Shown: positions 24,624 to 33,026 of the stretch, in pieces
How positions within the stretch are numbered: the first letter of the stretch is position 1
Layout: the number at the start of each line of letters is the position of its first letter
NCBI RefSeq assembly: GCF_001905825.1
Contig: NZ_LIVV01000001.1
Coordinates: forward strand, 917,582 to 981,581
DNA length: 64,000 nt
From: Streptomyces sp. CB02009
GTDB taxonomy: Bacteria; Actinomycetota; Actinomycetes; Streptomycetales; Streptomycetaceae
Direction of reading: 5' to 3'
Translations under genes and position numbers: made by a program
Notes under the pieces: model-generated
The model's database searches: none
Seen by the model: the letters and a program-made list of their open reading frames with translations, nothing else
Told to the model about the DNA's origin: nothing

Positions 24624-25286
24624 TCACCGGGCGAGCCGGGAGTCGATGAGGGCCTTGAAGCCCTCGTAACTGCCGGGAGTCTGGATCCTCACCCCGTCGA
24701 CGAAGAAGGTCGGCGTGCCCTGGACGCCGAGGGCGAGTCCGTCCCGCTGGTCGGCCTCGACGCGTTCCAGCGTCGCCGGTGCCTTCACCGCCGCGTCGTA
24801 CCGCGCCAGGTCGAGACCCAGGTCCGCGGCGTACGTACGGAAGAGGGCGGCCTTGGACTCCTTGGCCTCGCCCCACTCCTTCTGCGTGGCGAACAGCTTG
24901 CCGTACATGGCCTCGAACCCGCCCTGCCGGGCCGCCGCCTCGACCGCGAGGGCGGCGGTCGTGCTGTTGCGGTGGCCGGGCATGGGGAAGTAGCGGGCGA
25001 CGAACGTCACGCGGTCCCCGTACTCGGCGCGCAGCCTCTCGACGGTGGGGTGGACCGCACCGCAGCCCTCGCATTCGAAGTCGAGGAACTCGACCACGGT
25101 CAGCTCGCTGCGCTGTGGCGTGGTCAGCCGGTGGCTGTCGTCCCGTACGGGACGGGCGTCGGCTGCCGGCTCCGTGGGCACGGACGAGGAGTCCCGCGGT
25201 GCGAAGAGCAGGAACGAGCCGAAGGCGACGCAGAGCGCTGCCACGACGACCGCGGCGGCCAGGAGGTTCTTCTTGAGCGTGGTCAT
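24624..25286 (-). CDS. DsbA-like thioredoxin-fold protein
   Basis: 220 residues from the ATG at 25286. One N-terminal membrane helix (LLAAAVVVAALCVAFGSFLL) anchors a periplasmic-side thioredoxin domain. The active site is FLDFECEGCGAVHP (C-E-G-C), with the cis-proline loop GVQGTPTFFVDG toward the C-terminus, as in the DsbA/thioredoxin_4 family. Overlap with the CtaG stop and the copper context suggest it maintains thiols for copper delivery to cytochrome oxidase. The specific partner is inferred. Confidence 0.88.
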   Translation of the reverse strand: MTTLKKNLLAAAVVVAALCVAFGSFLLFAPRDSSSVPTEPAADARPVRDDSHRLTTPQRSELTVVEFLDFECEGCGAVHPTVERLRAEYGDRVTFVARYFPMPGHRNSTTAALAVEAAARQGGFEAMYGKLFATQKEWGEAKESKAALFRTYAADLGLDLARYDAAVKAPATLERVEADQRDGLALGVQGTPTFFVDGVRIQTPGSYEGFKALIDSRLAR

Positions 25287-27402
25287 GATTCCTCACGGGT
25301 GGGATGGTCGGATGCCGCACCGCCTGGCTGCCCGGGGATCCCGGCGGGCCGCGGGGCGCGGTCGCGTGCGTGGAGGCTCGCGAGGTAGGCGTTGTAGGCG
25401 GCCAGGGGGTCGTTCGCGTCGCCGCGGTCGATCTGCCGGTCGACTCGGCGGGCTTCCCTGGCGTCGGAGCGGACCCACTGGACGGCCAGGATGACGGTGG
25501 TGACCAGGACGGGGATGTCGCCGGTCGCCCACGCGATGGCTCCGCCGTTGTACTGGTCGTCCAGGAGCGACGGTCCCCAGCCGCGCGCCAGGTCGGTCCA
25601 CCATCCTTCGCCGATGACGTCGACGGAACTCATCACGGAGATGCTGAACCAGGAGTGGAACGGCATCGTCAGGATGAGGACGAACAGCCGGCCGAGGTGG
25701 GGCGGTCGGCGCGGTCCCGGGTCGATGCCGATGACGACCCAGAAGAAGAGGAGGCCCACGGCCAGGAAGTGGACCAGCATCACCATGTGCCCGAGGTGGC
25801 TGCGCATCAGCGTCTCGAACAGCGAGGTGTAGTAGACGGCGAACGCGCTGCCGATGAACAGCGCGCTCGCCACGACCGGATGCGAGACGAGCCGTACCCA
25901 GGGGCTGTGCAGCAGCCGGAGGAGGATCTCGCGGGGGCCGCCCGGACCGTCCTTGGCCGCGGACGGCAAGGCGCGGAGCGCGAGGGTCGCCGGAGCGCCC
26001 AGGACGAGCAGGATGGGCACGGTCATGGCGAGGACCATGTGCTGGCCCATGTGCACGCTCATCATGGCCTTGCCGTAGACGGCGAGGCCGCTCATCGTGG
26101 CCAGGACCGTCACCGCGAGCCCGGCCAGCCAGGAGATCGTCCGGCCCACGGGCCACGCGTCCCCCCGGGCACGCAGCCTGCGCACTCCGGCGAGGTAGAG
26201 GAGCGCGGCCGCGGCGCTGCCGAAGGCGAAGAGCGGGTCGAAGTGCCACTGCGTGAAGAGGGGCGTCCAGGGGAAGTCCCCGAGCGGCGGCGGCATGGGG
26301 AAGCCCAGCAGCTCCTCCGCTCGTGTCGGTTCGGCCCCACCGCCTCCCGGAGCGGGCGTACGGGACAGGGCGACGGCCAGTCCCGTCGCGGCCGCCATGA
26401 TCAGCACCTCGCCGGTCGCGATCCGGAGAAACGGGCGTCGCGTCCCGAGGTCGAGACTCCGGAGGGTACGGCGACGGTGCCGGAGGCCGAGACCCCCGAG
26501 CGCGGCGAGCGCCAGGACCTTCAGGACGAGCATGCGTCCGTAGGCGCTGCCGAACAGCAGGCCCGCTGACGGGAGACGGACGACGGCGCTCACCAGGCCG
26601 CTCGCCGCGACGGCGAGGAACGCTGCTCCGGCCAGGACGCTGAACCGCCGGGCCGCGACGCCCAGCCCGTTCTCCCGTCGGAGGGCGGCGATCACGAGGA
26701 AGGTCAGTCCGCCGACCCACACGGCCACGCCGGTCACGTGCAGGGCGAGGCTCGTGACCGCGGCGTCGTGGTTCGCCGAGGCGGCGGAATGGCCGGTGAA
26801 GGCCGGCGGCAGGACGCCGGCGAGCGCGAGGGCGAGTGCCGCCCTGGCCCAGCGGACGGTGGTGATGCCGAGGCCGAGGGTCGCGACGACGAGTCCGGCA
26901 CCGGTCACGGCCGCGTAGGCGCGACCTCGCGCGTCGGTGACGACGAAGTCCGCCACGACGGCCGGGTCCAGGACCGCGCCGACCGGCTGGGCGAACAGGT
27001 CCGAGAGCGTGAGCACCAGCAGAGCGGCCGCCGCGAGGGCCCAGACGGCCGCGGCGACCACGGCCACGGCGACGTAGCGCAGCTGCGCCGCACCGAGCCG
27101 GCGGCCGCCGGGCAGCAGAACGGAGGCGAGGAGCAGGGCGCCGACGGTCGCCGCGGCGGCCATGTCGCCGACCACGCGGGCGATCGGGAGTCCCAGGCCG
27201 TCAGCGTGCCCGCGTCCTCGATGCCCGGTACCGACTGCCCGCCCCCGCCCCCGCCCCCGCCCCCGCCACCTGCGCCCAGGCCCACCGCCGTCACCAGGAC
27301 GGCGAGGACGACGGCGCCGAGCAGGAGGGCGGCCGGGCGAACTGCCCTGCGGCGGCGACCGGTCATGGCGCGTTCACCCGTCGTGCCGCGGTCACCGGTC
27401 AT
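25283..27402 (-). CDS. CopD / CtaG fusion membrane protein, apparent frameshift near 27195
   Basis: The frame from 25283 to 27175 encodes about 630 residues with many membrane helices: an N-terminal CopD-like half (SANHDAAVTSLALHVTGVAV, WVGGLTFLV) and a C-terminal CtaG half (GFPMPPPLGDFPWTPLF, HMGQHMVLAMTVP, GIDPGPRRPPHLGR). The expected first helix lies in a different frame upstream: MTGRRRRAVRPAALLLGAVV and then PGIEDAGTLTAW. The frames would join as TAW-GLPIARVVGDM if one G were added at GCCTGGGACTCCC (about 27191-27200). The likely start is the ATG at 27402 (GGAGG 7 nt upstream), overlapping copC. Whether this is a sequencing error or a true frameshift cannot be decided here. The role is copper import and cytochrome oxidase assembly. 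Confidence 0.82.
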
Positions 27403-27988
27403 GGCGCGACCTCCGCCGCCGTACGACCACGGCACCGGCGGTGGCGACGACGGCCGCGCCCAGGACCGACAGGGCGGCCACCGCGGGGAACTCCGAAGGC
27501 GAGGACTCCCGGGGCGAGGAAGGGGGCCGGGTCGATGGAGGGGCTGGGGCCGGCGACGGGGCCCGGGGCGACGACGTCGGTGTCGGGCCCGACCCCTCGA
27601 CCGTGAACGCGAAGGAGCCGGCGACGGGGTGGCCGTCCGCGGACACCACGCGGTACCCGACCGTATAGGTGCCGGCGGCGAGCCCCGGCTCCACGGGCAG
27701 GGTGGCGGTCCGGCCCGAGACGTCGAGGCCGGCGACGTCGGCGGCCGAACCGTCCGACGCGGTGAGCGCGACTCTGGCGTAGCGCTCGGTCATCTCGTCG
27801 CTGAACGTCAGCCGGATCGCCGTCGGCGGACGGTCGAGGGACGCGCCCCGGGCCGGGCTGGTGGAGACGAGGTCGGTGTGTGCGGCAGCGGGGGGAGCCG
27901 CGGCCCAGGTGACGGTGAGTGCGAGCGGCAGGATCAGGGTGCGTGCCGTCGTACGGACGGCACGCCTCCCCAGCGTTGGGGGATGCAT
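27392..27988 (-). CDS. copC: CopC domain copper-binding protein
   Basis: 198 residues from the ATG at 27988. The signal peptide ends AAPPAAAHTDLV, so the mature protein would begin with the conserved Cu-ligand histidine. Further CopC motifs are STSPARGASL, PPTAIRLTFSDEM, YTVGYRVVSADGHPVAGSFA (with the second His ligand) and FTV. A Ser/Pro-rich linker leads to a C-terminal membrane helix (FPAVAALSVLGAAVVATAGA) followed by arginines. It overlaps the CopD-CtaG gene and probably hands copper to it. Confidence 0.88.
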   Translation of the reverse strand: MHPPTLGRRAVRTTARTLILPLALTVTWAAAPPAAAHTDLVSTSPARGASLDRPPTAIRLTFSDEMTERYARVALTASDGSAADVAGLDVSGRTATLPVEPGLAAGTYTVGYRVVSADGHPVAGSFAFTVEGSGPTPTSSPRAPSPAPAPPSTRPPSSPRESSPSEFPAVAALSVLGAAVVATAGAVVVRRRRSRHDR

Positions 27989-28059
27989 GGGATGCGGAGC
28001 TCTCTGCGGGCCCGCCCGGGAGGGCGGGTCGGGAACGCCGAGCCCGCGGCGGCCCCGGG

Positions 28060-28743
28060 CTACGCCGCGAGGGCGTACGGAGGCAGCCGGAGGGACACGG
28101 CCCGGTCGGGGAGAGGGGCGCGGACGGTCAGGTCGCGCCGGGCACGGGGCGGCGCGCGCCCGGCCTGCGAGCGGGCGACGAAGCGCGAGAGCGGCAGCGC
28201 GTCGTCCTGGGCGGTGCGGCGGGCGGGCCGGGGGCCCGAGCCGGGGACCTCGCAGGACTGCGGGACGAGACGAAGCAGCGCGACCAGGGCGGTGAGCACC
28301 GGCGGCGTCGGCCACCGGAACCGTTCGAAGACGCGGAGGAGCCGGGCCGCCAGAACGAGCGTGATCGCGTGCCCGGCGGCGAAGGCCTCCGGGGGCACCC
28401 CGGCGGCGGAGCCGTGGCCGAGGGAAGTCGCGAACCCGTCGGGAACACCTACGACGGCGCAGACACCCGGCACGGCGTAAGCGGCCTGATGGACCACCTG
28501 CGCGGCGACGAGCGCCGTCAGGAGCTGGGCGTCGGAGAGCCGGCGGCGCGACAGGACGACCGCAGCGAGGCCCGCACCGCACAGCAGTACGGAGAGGACC
28601 ATCCACCGGGGGAGATGGCCCCGGACCAGCAGGTGACCCGCCAGCGGGAGGAGCACGCAGACGGCGGCGGCGATCGCCGCCCACAGTCCGCGCATCGCCT
28701 GAGAAAGGGGCGATGCGCAGCCGGTTCCGCGCGCTCGTGCCAT
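28060..28743 (-). CDS. membrane protein of the copper locus, unrecognised family
   Basis: 227 residues from the ATG at 28743; the Shine-Dalgarno is weak and an ATG at 28696 is an alternative. Hydrophobic segments include LWAAIAAAVCVLLPLAGHLL, MVLSVLLCGAGLAAVVL, LLTALVAAQVVHQAAYAVPG and EAFAAGHAITLVLAARLLRV. Charged, arginine-rich sequence forms the C-terminal 50 residues. Histidines within or near helices (VVHQAAY, AAGHAITL) might bind copper. It is the first gene of the leftward operon leading to copC, but no family is recognised. Confidence 0.65.
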   Translation of the reverse strand: MARARGTGCASPLSQAMRGLWAAIAAAVCVLLPLAGHLLVRGHLPRWMVLSVLLCGAGLAAVVLSRRRLSDAQLLTALVAAQVVHQAAYAVPGVCAVVGVPDGFATSLGHGSAAGVPPEAFAAGHAITLVLAARLLRVFERFRWPTPPVLTALVALLRLVPQSCEVPGSGPRPARRTAQDDALPLSRFVARSQAGRAPPRARRDLTVRAPLPDRAVSLRLPPYALAA

Positions 28744-28977
28744 GTCGTCCGTGCTTCCGGATTCGGTCGGAGGTGCCAGGCGCGCCGGGGGCGCCTGGTC
28801 GGTCCGAGCAGGGTATCCCGCCGCTCCGAGCGGTCTTCCCCGGCCTCGCCGCCCGCGGACCCGCGACACGGTGATCATTGATTCTAACTTTCTAAGGAGA
28901 TTAGTATTCGCGAGCCTTCGCACCATCAGCCGCCCGCCGGGGCGGCGGCGGGGGCGCCGAAGAAGGAGCTCCCCGCA
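28744..28977. promoter_or_regulatory. divergent promoter region with AT-rich island
   Basis: The spacer between the copper-locus operon and the NlpC/P60 gene contains a markedly AT-rich island at about 28870-28912 (GATTCTAACTTTCTAAGG and GATTAGTATTC) in otherwise GC-rich DNA. It is the likely site of one or both promoters or of a repressor. No clear CsoR-type operator was recognised. Confidence 0.45.
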
Positions 28978-30018
28978 GTGGCTTCCCATCGCCGCCCGAA
29001 GCAACCGACCCACCGCTACACCGGCATCCTCACCGTCACCGCCGCGGCAGCCGTCGCCGTCTCCACGCAACCGGCTTCGGCGGATCCGCTGCCCGATCCG
29101 AACAAGAAGGGCGTCCAGGCCCAGATCGACCGCCTGTACGAGCAGGCGACGCAGGCGACGGAGACGTACAACGGGGCGAAGGAGAAGGCCGACGCGCTCC
29201 AGCGACAGGTGGGGGTGTTCCAGGACGAGGCCGCACGCAAGCAGGGCGAGCTCAACGAACTCCGCGACCGCCTCGGCACCGTCGCGACCGGCCAGTACCG
29301 GTCCGGCGGACTGGACCCGTCACTCCAGCTGCTCCTGTCCCAGGACCCGGACGGCTACCTGGAGAAGGCCTCCGCCCTCGACCGGATCGGCGAACGGCAG
29401 TCCGCACTCCTCAAGGACTTCCTGTCGCAGCAGCGCGCCCTCCAGCAGCACCGGCAGGAGGCCGGCCGGAAGCTCAAGGACCTCGACTCCACCCAGCGGG
29501 ACCTGCGCGGCAGGAAGACGGAGATCCAGGGCAAGCTCCGGGAGGCCCAACAGCTCCTCAACACGCTGTCCGCGAAGGAGCGGTCCCGGATCGCGGCCGA
29601 ACAGGACCGGGCCAACCGGGCGGGCGCCCGCGCCGAACTCGGCGACCAGGCGAGTGCCTCCCAGCGTGCCGCGGCCGCCTTCCGCGCCGCCCAGGGCCGG
29701 GTCGGCAAGCCGTACGTGTGGGGCGCCGCGGGACCCGACTCCTTCGACTGCTCCGGACTCACGTCGTGGGCGTTCCGCCAGGCCGGCATCTCCCTGCCCC
29801 GTACGTCGCAGGCACAGGCGGGCGTCGGTGCGCGCCTCGACTCGCTCGGCGACCTCAGGCCCGGCGACCTCATCATCATGCGCACGGACCTCAGCCATGT
29901 CGGCTTCTACGCGGGCAACGGACAGATCCTCCACTCGCCCAAGCCCGGTGCGCAGGTCCGGTACGAGTCCATAGCCCGCAGCGGCATGCCGTTCATGTGG
30001 GGCGTTCGCCTCAGCTGA
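28978..30018 (+). CDS. NlpC/P60 peptidoglycan endopeptidase
   Basis: 346 residues from a GTG at 28978 with AAGGAG 9 nt upstream. A signal peptide (cleaved after QPASA) is followed by a coiled-coil region of about 180 residues (DRLYEQATQATETYNGAKEK and similar heptads). The C-terminal NlpC/P60 domain has its triad at C258 (DSFDCSGLTSWAF), H307 (LSHVGFYAG) and H319 (ILHSPKPG). It cleaves D-gamma-glutamyl-diaminopimelate bonds in peptidoglycan, as RipA-like proteins do. It is followed by BlaI and M56 genes on the same strand. Confidence 0.92.
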   Translation: MASHRRPKQPTHRYTGILTVTAAAAVAVSTQPASADPLPDPNKKGVQAQIDRLYEQATQATETYNGAKEKADALQRQVGVFQDEAARKQGELNELRDRLGTVATGQYRSGGLDPSLQLLLSQDPDGYLEKASALDRIGERQSALLKDFLSQQRALQQHRQEAGRKLKDLDSTQRDLRGRKTEIQGKLREAQQLLNTLSAKERSRIAAEQDRANRAGARAELGDQASASQRAAAAFRAAQGRVGKPYVWGAAGPDSFDCSGLTSWAFRQAGISLPRTSQAQAGVGARLDSLGDLRPGDLIIMRTDLSHVGFYAGNGQILHSPKPGAQVRYESIARSGMPFMWGVRLS

Positions 30019-30067
30019 CCCCGCCTAGGATGAAACGACTGGTGGAACGGCGAGAGGCAACGGATCG

Positions 30068-30436
30068 ATGCGACGGTTGGGCGACCTGGAGACGGAGATC
30101 ATGCACCGTCTCTGGCAGTGGAACCGCCCGACGACGGTGCGCGAGGTCGTCGACGACATCAACCTGCGACGGCCCGTCGCCTACACGACGGTGACCACCG
30201 TCATCAGCATCCTCTTCCACAAGGGCTACGTCGTGCGCACCCGGGAGGGCAGGGTCTGGGTCTACTCGCCCGCCGCCAGCCGCGAGGCGTACGCCGCCGC
30301 CCTGATGGAGGACGGTCTCGAAGCGAGCGACGACCGGCCCGCCGCCCTCGTCAAGTTCGTGGAGAACATGTCCGACGACGAGGTGGCGGCCCTCCGCGAG
30401 GCGCTGCGCACCGTACGGCAGAGGCCCGAGCGGTGA
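30068..30436 (+). CDS. BlaI/MecI-family repressor
   Basis: 122 residues from the ATG at 30068. The winged-helix domain shows RLGDLETEIMHRLWQWNRPT, VREVVDDINLRRPVAYTTVT and TVISILFHKGYVVRTREGR. The C-terminal dimerisation helix contains the typical VENMSDDEVAALREAL. Its stop overlaps the GTG of the M56 protease gene, the usual partner that inactivates BlaI-type repressors by proteolysis. No TACA/TGTA operator was recognised in the short upstream gap. Confidence 0.92.
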   Translation: MRRLGDLETEIMHRLWQWNRPTTVREVVDDINLRRPVAYTTVTTVISILFHKGYVVRTREGRVWVYSPAASREAYAAALMEDGLEASDDRPAALVKFVENMSDDEVAALREALRTVRQRPER

Positions 30437-31341
30437 ATCCCCTCCTCGCCCTGCTCACCTACGCCGTCGCCGTGGGCGTCGTCGCGCCCCGCGTGCTGCT
30501 CCAGGCGTCCTGGACGCACCGCGCGCCCGCCCTCGCGATGTCGGTCTGGCTCACCCTGTCGGCCTCCTTCCCCCTCACGATCGTTCTGGCGTCGTCACAG
30601 CTGGGGGCGCCGACGGAGCATCTGCACGCCGGAGTCATCGGCCTCCTGCACGCCTGCGGGTTCGGATCGGGCGCGGTGGCTCCCCACCCCACGACGGCCG
30701 ACCGCCTGGCCGTGGCGATTCCGGTCGGGCTCGCCGTCGCCCTGGCCGGCGCGTTCCTCTTCCACCTCGCGCGGGCGTACCTCGTCCGCGCCCGGCACCG
30801 AGACCGGCTCGACAAGGTCGGGGTGCGGAGCGAGCGGCTGCGCGCGACCGTCGTGCCGCACGCCACGCCCAACGCGTACTGCCTCCCCGGGCTCCGCTCG
30901 CGCGTCGTCGTGAGCGACGGCGCGGTGCGGCTCCTCACCGCCGAGCAGCTCGGCGCGGTGCTGGAGCACGAGAGGGCGCACGTCGCAGGCCGCCACCATC
31001 TGGTCATCGCCGCCACGGACGCCTTCCACGCCACCTTCTCCTGGCTGCCGTTGGCGCGCCACGCGCGCGAACAGGCGGCCCTGCTCCTGGAGATGATCGC
31101 GGACGACCGGGCGCTCCGACGGCACTCGAACGAGGTGCTCGCCACGGCGATGTACGAGATCGCGGCCGGACGCACGCCGAAGGGCACGTTCGGCGTCGGC
31201 GGCACGCCGGCCCTCATCCGGCTGCGGCGCATCCTCGGCCCCGAGCGGAGCACGCACCCGGCCGTCCGGGGCTGCATCGCGTCGACGATCGTCACCGTGC
31301 CCACCTTCCCGCTGCTCCTGGCCTGTCCGCTGGCCATGTGA
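30433..31341 (+). CDS. M56 family membrane metalloprotease (BlaR1-like, no sensor domain)
   Basis: 302 residues from the GTG at 30433, overlapping blaI by GTGA. Membrane helices occupy residues 1-50, 65-85 and 100-125. The zinc site HERAH (H179, E180, H183) lies in GAVLEHERAHVAGRHH, with the third-ligand region EMIADDRALRR downstream. The last 25 residues form another helix. The C-terminal penicillin-binding sensor of BlaR1 is absent, as in most actinobacterial M56 proteins. With the BlaI-like partner it forms a two-component proteolytic switch with unknown signal. Confidence 0.9.
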   Translation: MNPLLALLTYAVAVGVVAPRVLLQASWTHRAPALAMSVWLTLSASFPLTIVLASSQLGAPTEHLHAGVIGLLHACGFGSGAVAPHPTTADRLAVAIPVGLAVALAGAFLFHLARAYLVRARHRDRLDKVGVRSERLRATVVPHATPNAYCLPGLRSRVVVSDGAVRLLTAEQLGAVLEHERAHVAGRHHLVIAATDAFHATFSWLPLARHAREQAALLLEMIADDRALRRHSNEVLATAMYEIAAGRTPKGTFGVGGTPALIRLRRILGPERSTHPAVRGCIASTIVTVPTFPLLLACPLAM

Positions 31342-31410
31342 GCCGTACCGCGCGGCACGGGGCGAGGGACGGCTACCGCGTTCTCGGCGGGCCCCGCGGC
31401 GGGGGTGGGG

Positions 31411-31690
31411 TCACGTCCCCTTGCGCAGGGTGCGGGTGATCGCCAGCCCGGTGGTGGCGGTCAGCTGCTCCTCGCAGGGGATGCCCAGGGCGGCGGCGAG
31501 GTCCCGCCCGTGGAGGTCGACGGCGGACTCCACCAGCTCGGCGAACTCGTGGACCGCCACCGGCCCTGACGCCACGCGCCGGTCCAGGTGACCAGCGCGA
31601 TCAGGCCGGCCGGCCACCACCACAGGGCGGGCAGTACGTAGAGCAGCCCCCACGCCGCCTCCTGCACGGAGAACCGGGCGACGACTGAGA
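31411..31690 (-). pseudogene. remnant of a small membrane protein gene, frameshifted
   Basis: One frame (stop at 31461) reads RFSVQEAAWGLLYVLPALWW and WPAGLIALVTWTGAWRQGR, then turns into nonsense. A second frame picks up VAVHEFAELVESAVDLHGRD, LAAALGIPCEEQLTATTGLA and ITRTLRKGT to the stop at 31411. The two pieces look like consecutive parts of one protein of a type common in streptomycetes (two hydrophobic segments and a cytoplasmic tail). A frameshift lies near 31560-31580, and the 5' end abuts the acetyltransferase gene without a start codon. I therefore call it a decayed gene. Confidence 0.5.
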
Positions 31691-31712
31691 CGGGACCTGT
31701 CCCGTCGCCGCG

Positions 31713-32291
31713 TCACCGAGGGCCGGAGGGCCCCGCTGACGCGGTCCGCGGGGCGCGCGCGTCCGTGCGGGAGATCCGGTACAGCACGCACGGGCGCAGC
31801 GGTCCCTCGGGCACGCTCGGGTCGTCGAAGTCGTCCGCCGGGTTCCGGGTCATCCCGATCCGGCGCATGACGGCCTGGGAGCGGAGGTTCCGCACCGTCG
31901 TCGTCGCGATCACCTCCGACAGGCCGAGCGTCTCGAAGCCGAAGGCGAGGCAGGCCAGGGCGGCCTCGGTGGCGTAGCCGTTGCCCCACGCCGAGCGGGT
32001 CAGCCGCCACCCGACGTCCACCCCCGCGAACGGCATGTCCGGGCCCACCACGTCCAGTCCGGCGCGCCCGACGAACTCGCCGGTCCCGCGTGCTTCGAGC
32101 GCCCACCACCCGAAGCCCCGCGCGCGGAAGTCGGCCCGCATGGCGGACAGGACGGCGTCGCTCTGCTCCCGGGTGAGCGGTTCCCCCAGGTGCTCCCGGA
32201 CCTCGGGATCGGCGTTCATGGCGGCCCACGGTGCGCGGTCGGAATCCCTCCACGGGCGGAGCACGAGTCGTTCGGTACGCAGCTCTGGCAT
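31713..32291 (-). CDS. GNAT acetyltransferase, RimJ/RimL type
   Basis: 192 residues from the ATG at 32291. The sequence begins MPELRTERLVLRPWRDSDRA, a signature of the Acetyltransf_3 (RimJ/RimL) family. It continues with GWWALEARGTGEFVGRAGLD, DVGWRLTRSAWGNGYATEAA as the acetyl-CoA loop, and ATTTVRNLRSQAVMRRIGM. Members acetylate N-termini of ribosomal proteins or small molecules; the substrate here is unknown. It is transcribed away from the MoxR/VWA operon. Confidence 0.88.
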   Translation of the reverse strand: MPELRTERLVLRPWRDSDRAPWAAMNADPEVREHLGEPLTREQSDAVLSAMRADFRARGFGWWALEARGTGEFVGRAGLDVVGPDMPFAGVDVGWRLTRSAWGNGYATEAALACLAFGFETLGLSEVIATTTVRNLRSQAVMRRIGMTRNPADDFDDPSVPEGPLRPCVLYRISRTDARAPRTASAGPSGPR

Positions 32292-32513
32292 GCCGGCAGC
32301 CAACCCGATCGACCTCGGGGTGTCGACGGGATTTCCCACGCGCGTGCCGCCGGGTCCCGCGCGCTCCCGCCGTCCGCACCCCACCGCCCGCGATCCGCCC
32401 GGATCCCGCCCGCGGACACCCTCCAAGGGCGTTGTCAGTGGCCGGGGATAAGTTCAATTCCGTTCCGCCGCGACGGCGAGAACATCCCCTTCGACGTGCA
32501 TGGGAGAGGTACG

Positions 32514-33026
32514 TTGCCGGTCTGGGAGCTGTCGAGCGCGGCGCGGGTGGTACCGCCCGCGCGACCGCGGAAACTCGCCAAGGTGCCGTTCGTCGAACTG
32601 GCCGACGGACGGTTGCAGGGAGTCGTGTCCAGCGGGTCCGACGCGGGGCGCGTGTACGTGTCCTCGATCGCGACCGGGACGTACGCCTTCGCCTGCAGCA
32701 CGAACAACAACCGCCCCTGCGGCGGCGCTCGGGGCAGCTTCTGCAACCACATCCGGGCGCTGGTCGGCGAGGCCGTCCTGCAGTACGGCGCCGAGCGCGT
32801 CGCCCGCTACCTGAAGGCCGACACGGGCGAGACGCCGGGGACCGAGACCGACGCGCACAGGCTCGTCGCGCTGATGACGGCCACGCGGCCCGCGCAGGGC
32901 GACACCTCGGCGGCGGCGCCGGTGTTCAGCCGCTTCCTGCGGCACCTCGCCTATCTGGAACTGGAGCCGACCACCGCGCCGCTGCCCGAGATGCAGTGGT
33001 TCCCGCCGACGAGGACGGTCGCCTGA
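32514..33026 (+). CDS. SWIM zinc-finger protein, first gene of the MoxR/VWA operon
   Basis: 170 residues. The TTG at 32514 is preferred (GGGAGAGG just upstream); a GTG at 32496 is an alternative. The zinc-binding SWIM core is YAFACSTNNNRPCGGARGSF followed by CNHIRALVGEAVL, giving C-x-n-C ... C-x-H. The remainder is helical with no other domain recognised. Its stop overlaps the next ATG (TGATG). SWIM domains bind DNA or protein, and in MoxR/VWA loci one SWIM protein is a constant member, so it may recognise the client or scaffold the complex. That role is inference. Confidence 0.8.
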   Translation: MPVWELSSAARVVPPARPRKLAKVPFVELADGRLQGVVSSGSDAGRVYVSSIATGTYAFACSTNNNRPCGGARGSFCNHIRALVGEAVLQYGAERVARYLKADTGETPGTETDAHRLVALMTATRPAQGDTSAAAPVFSRFLRHLAYLELEPTTAPLPEMQWFPPTRTVA

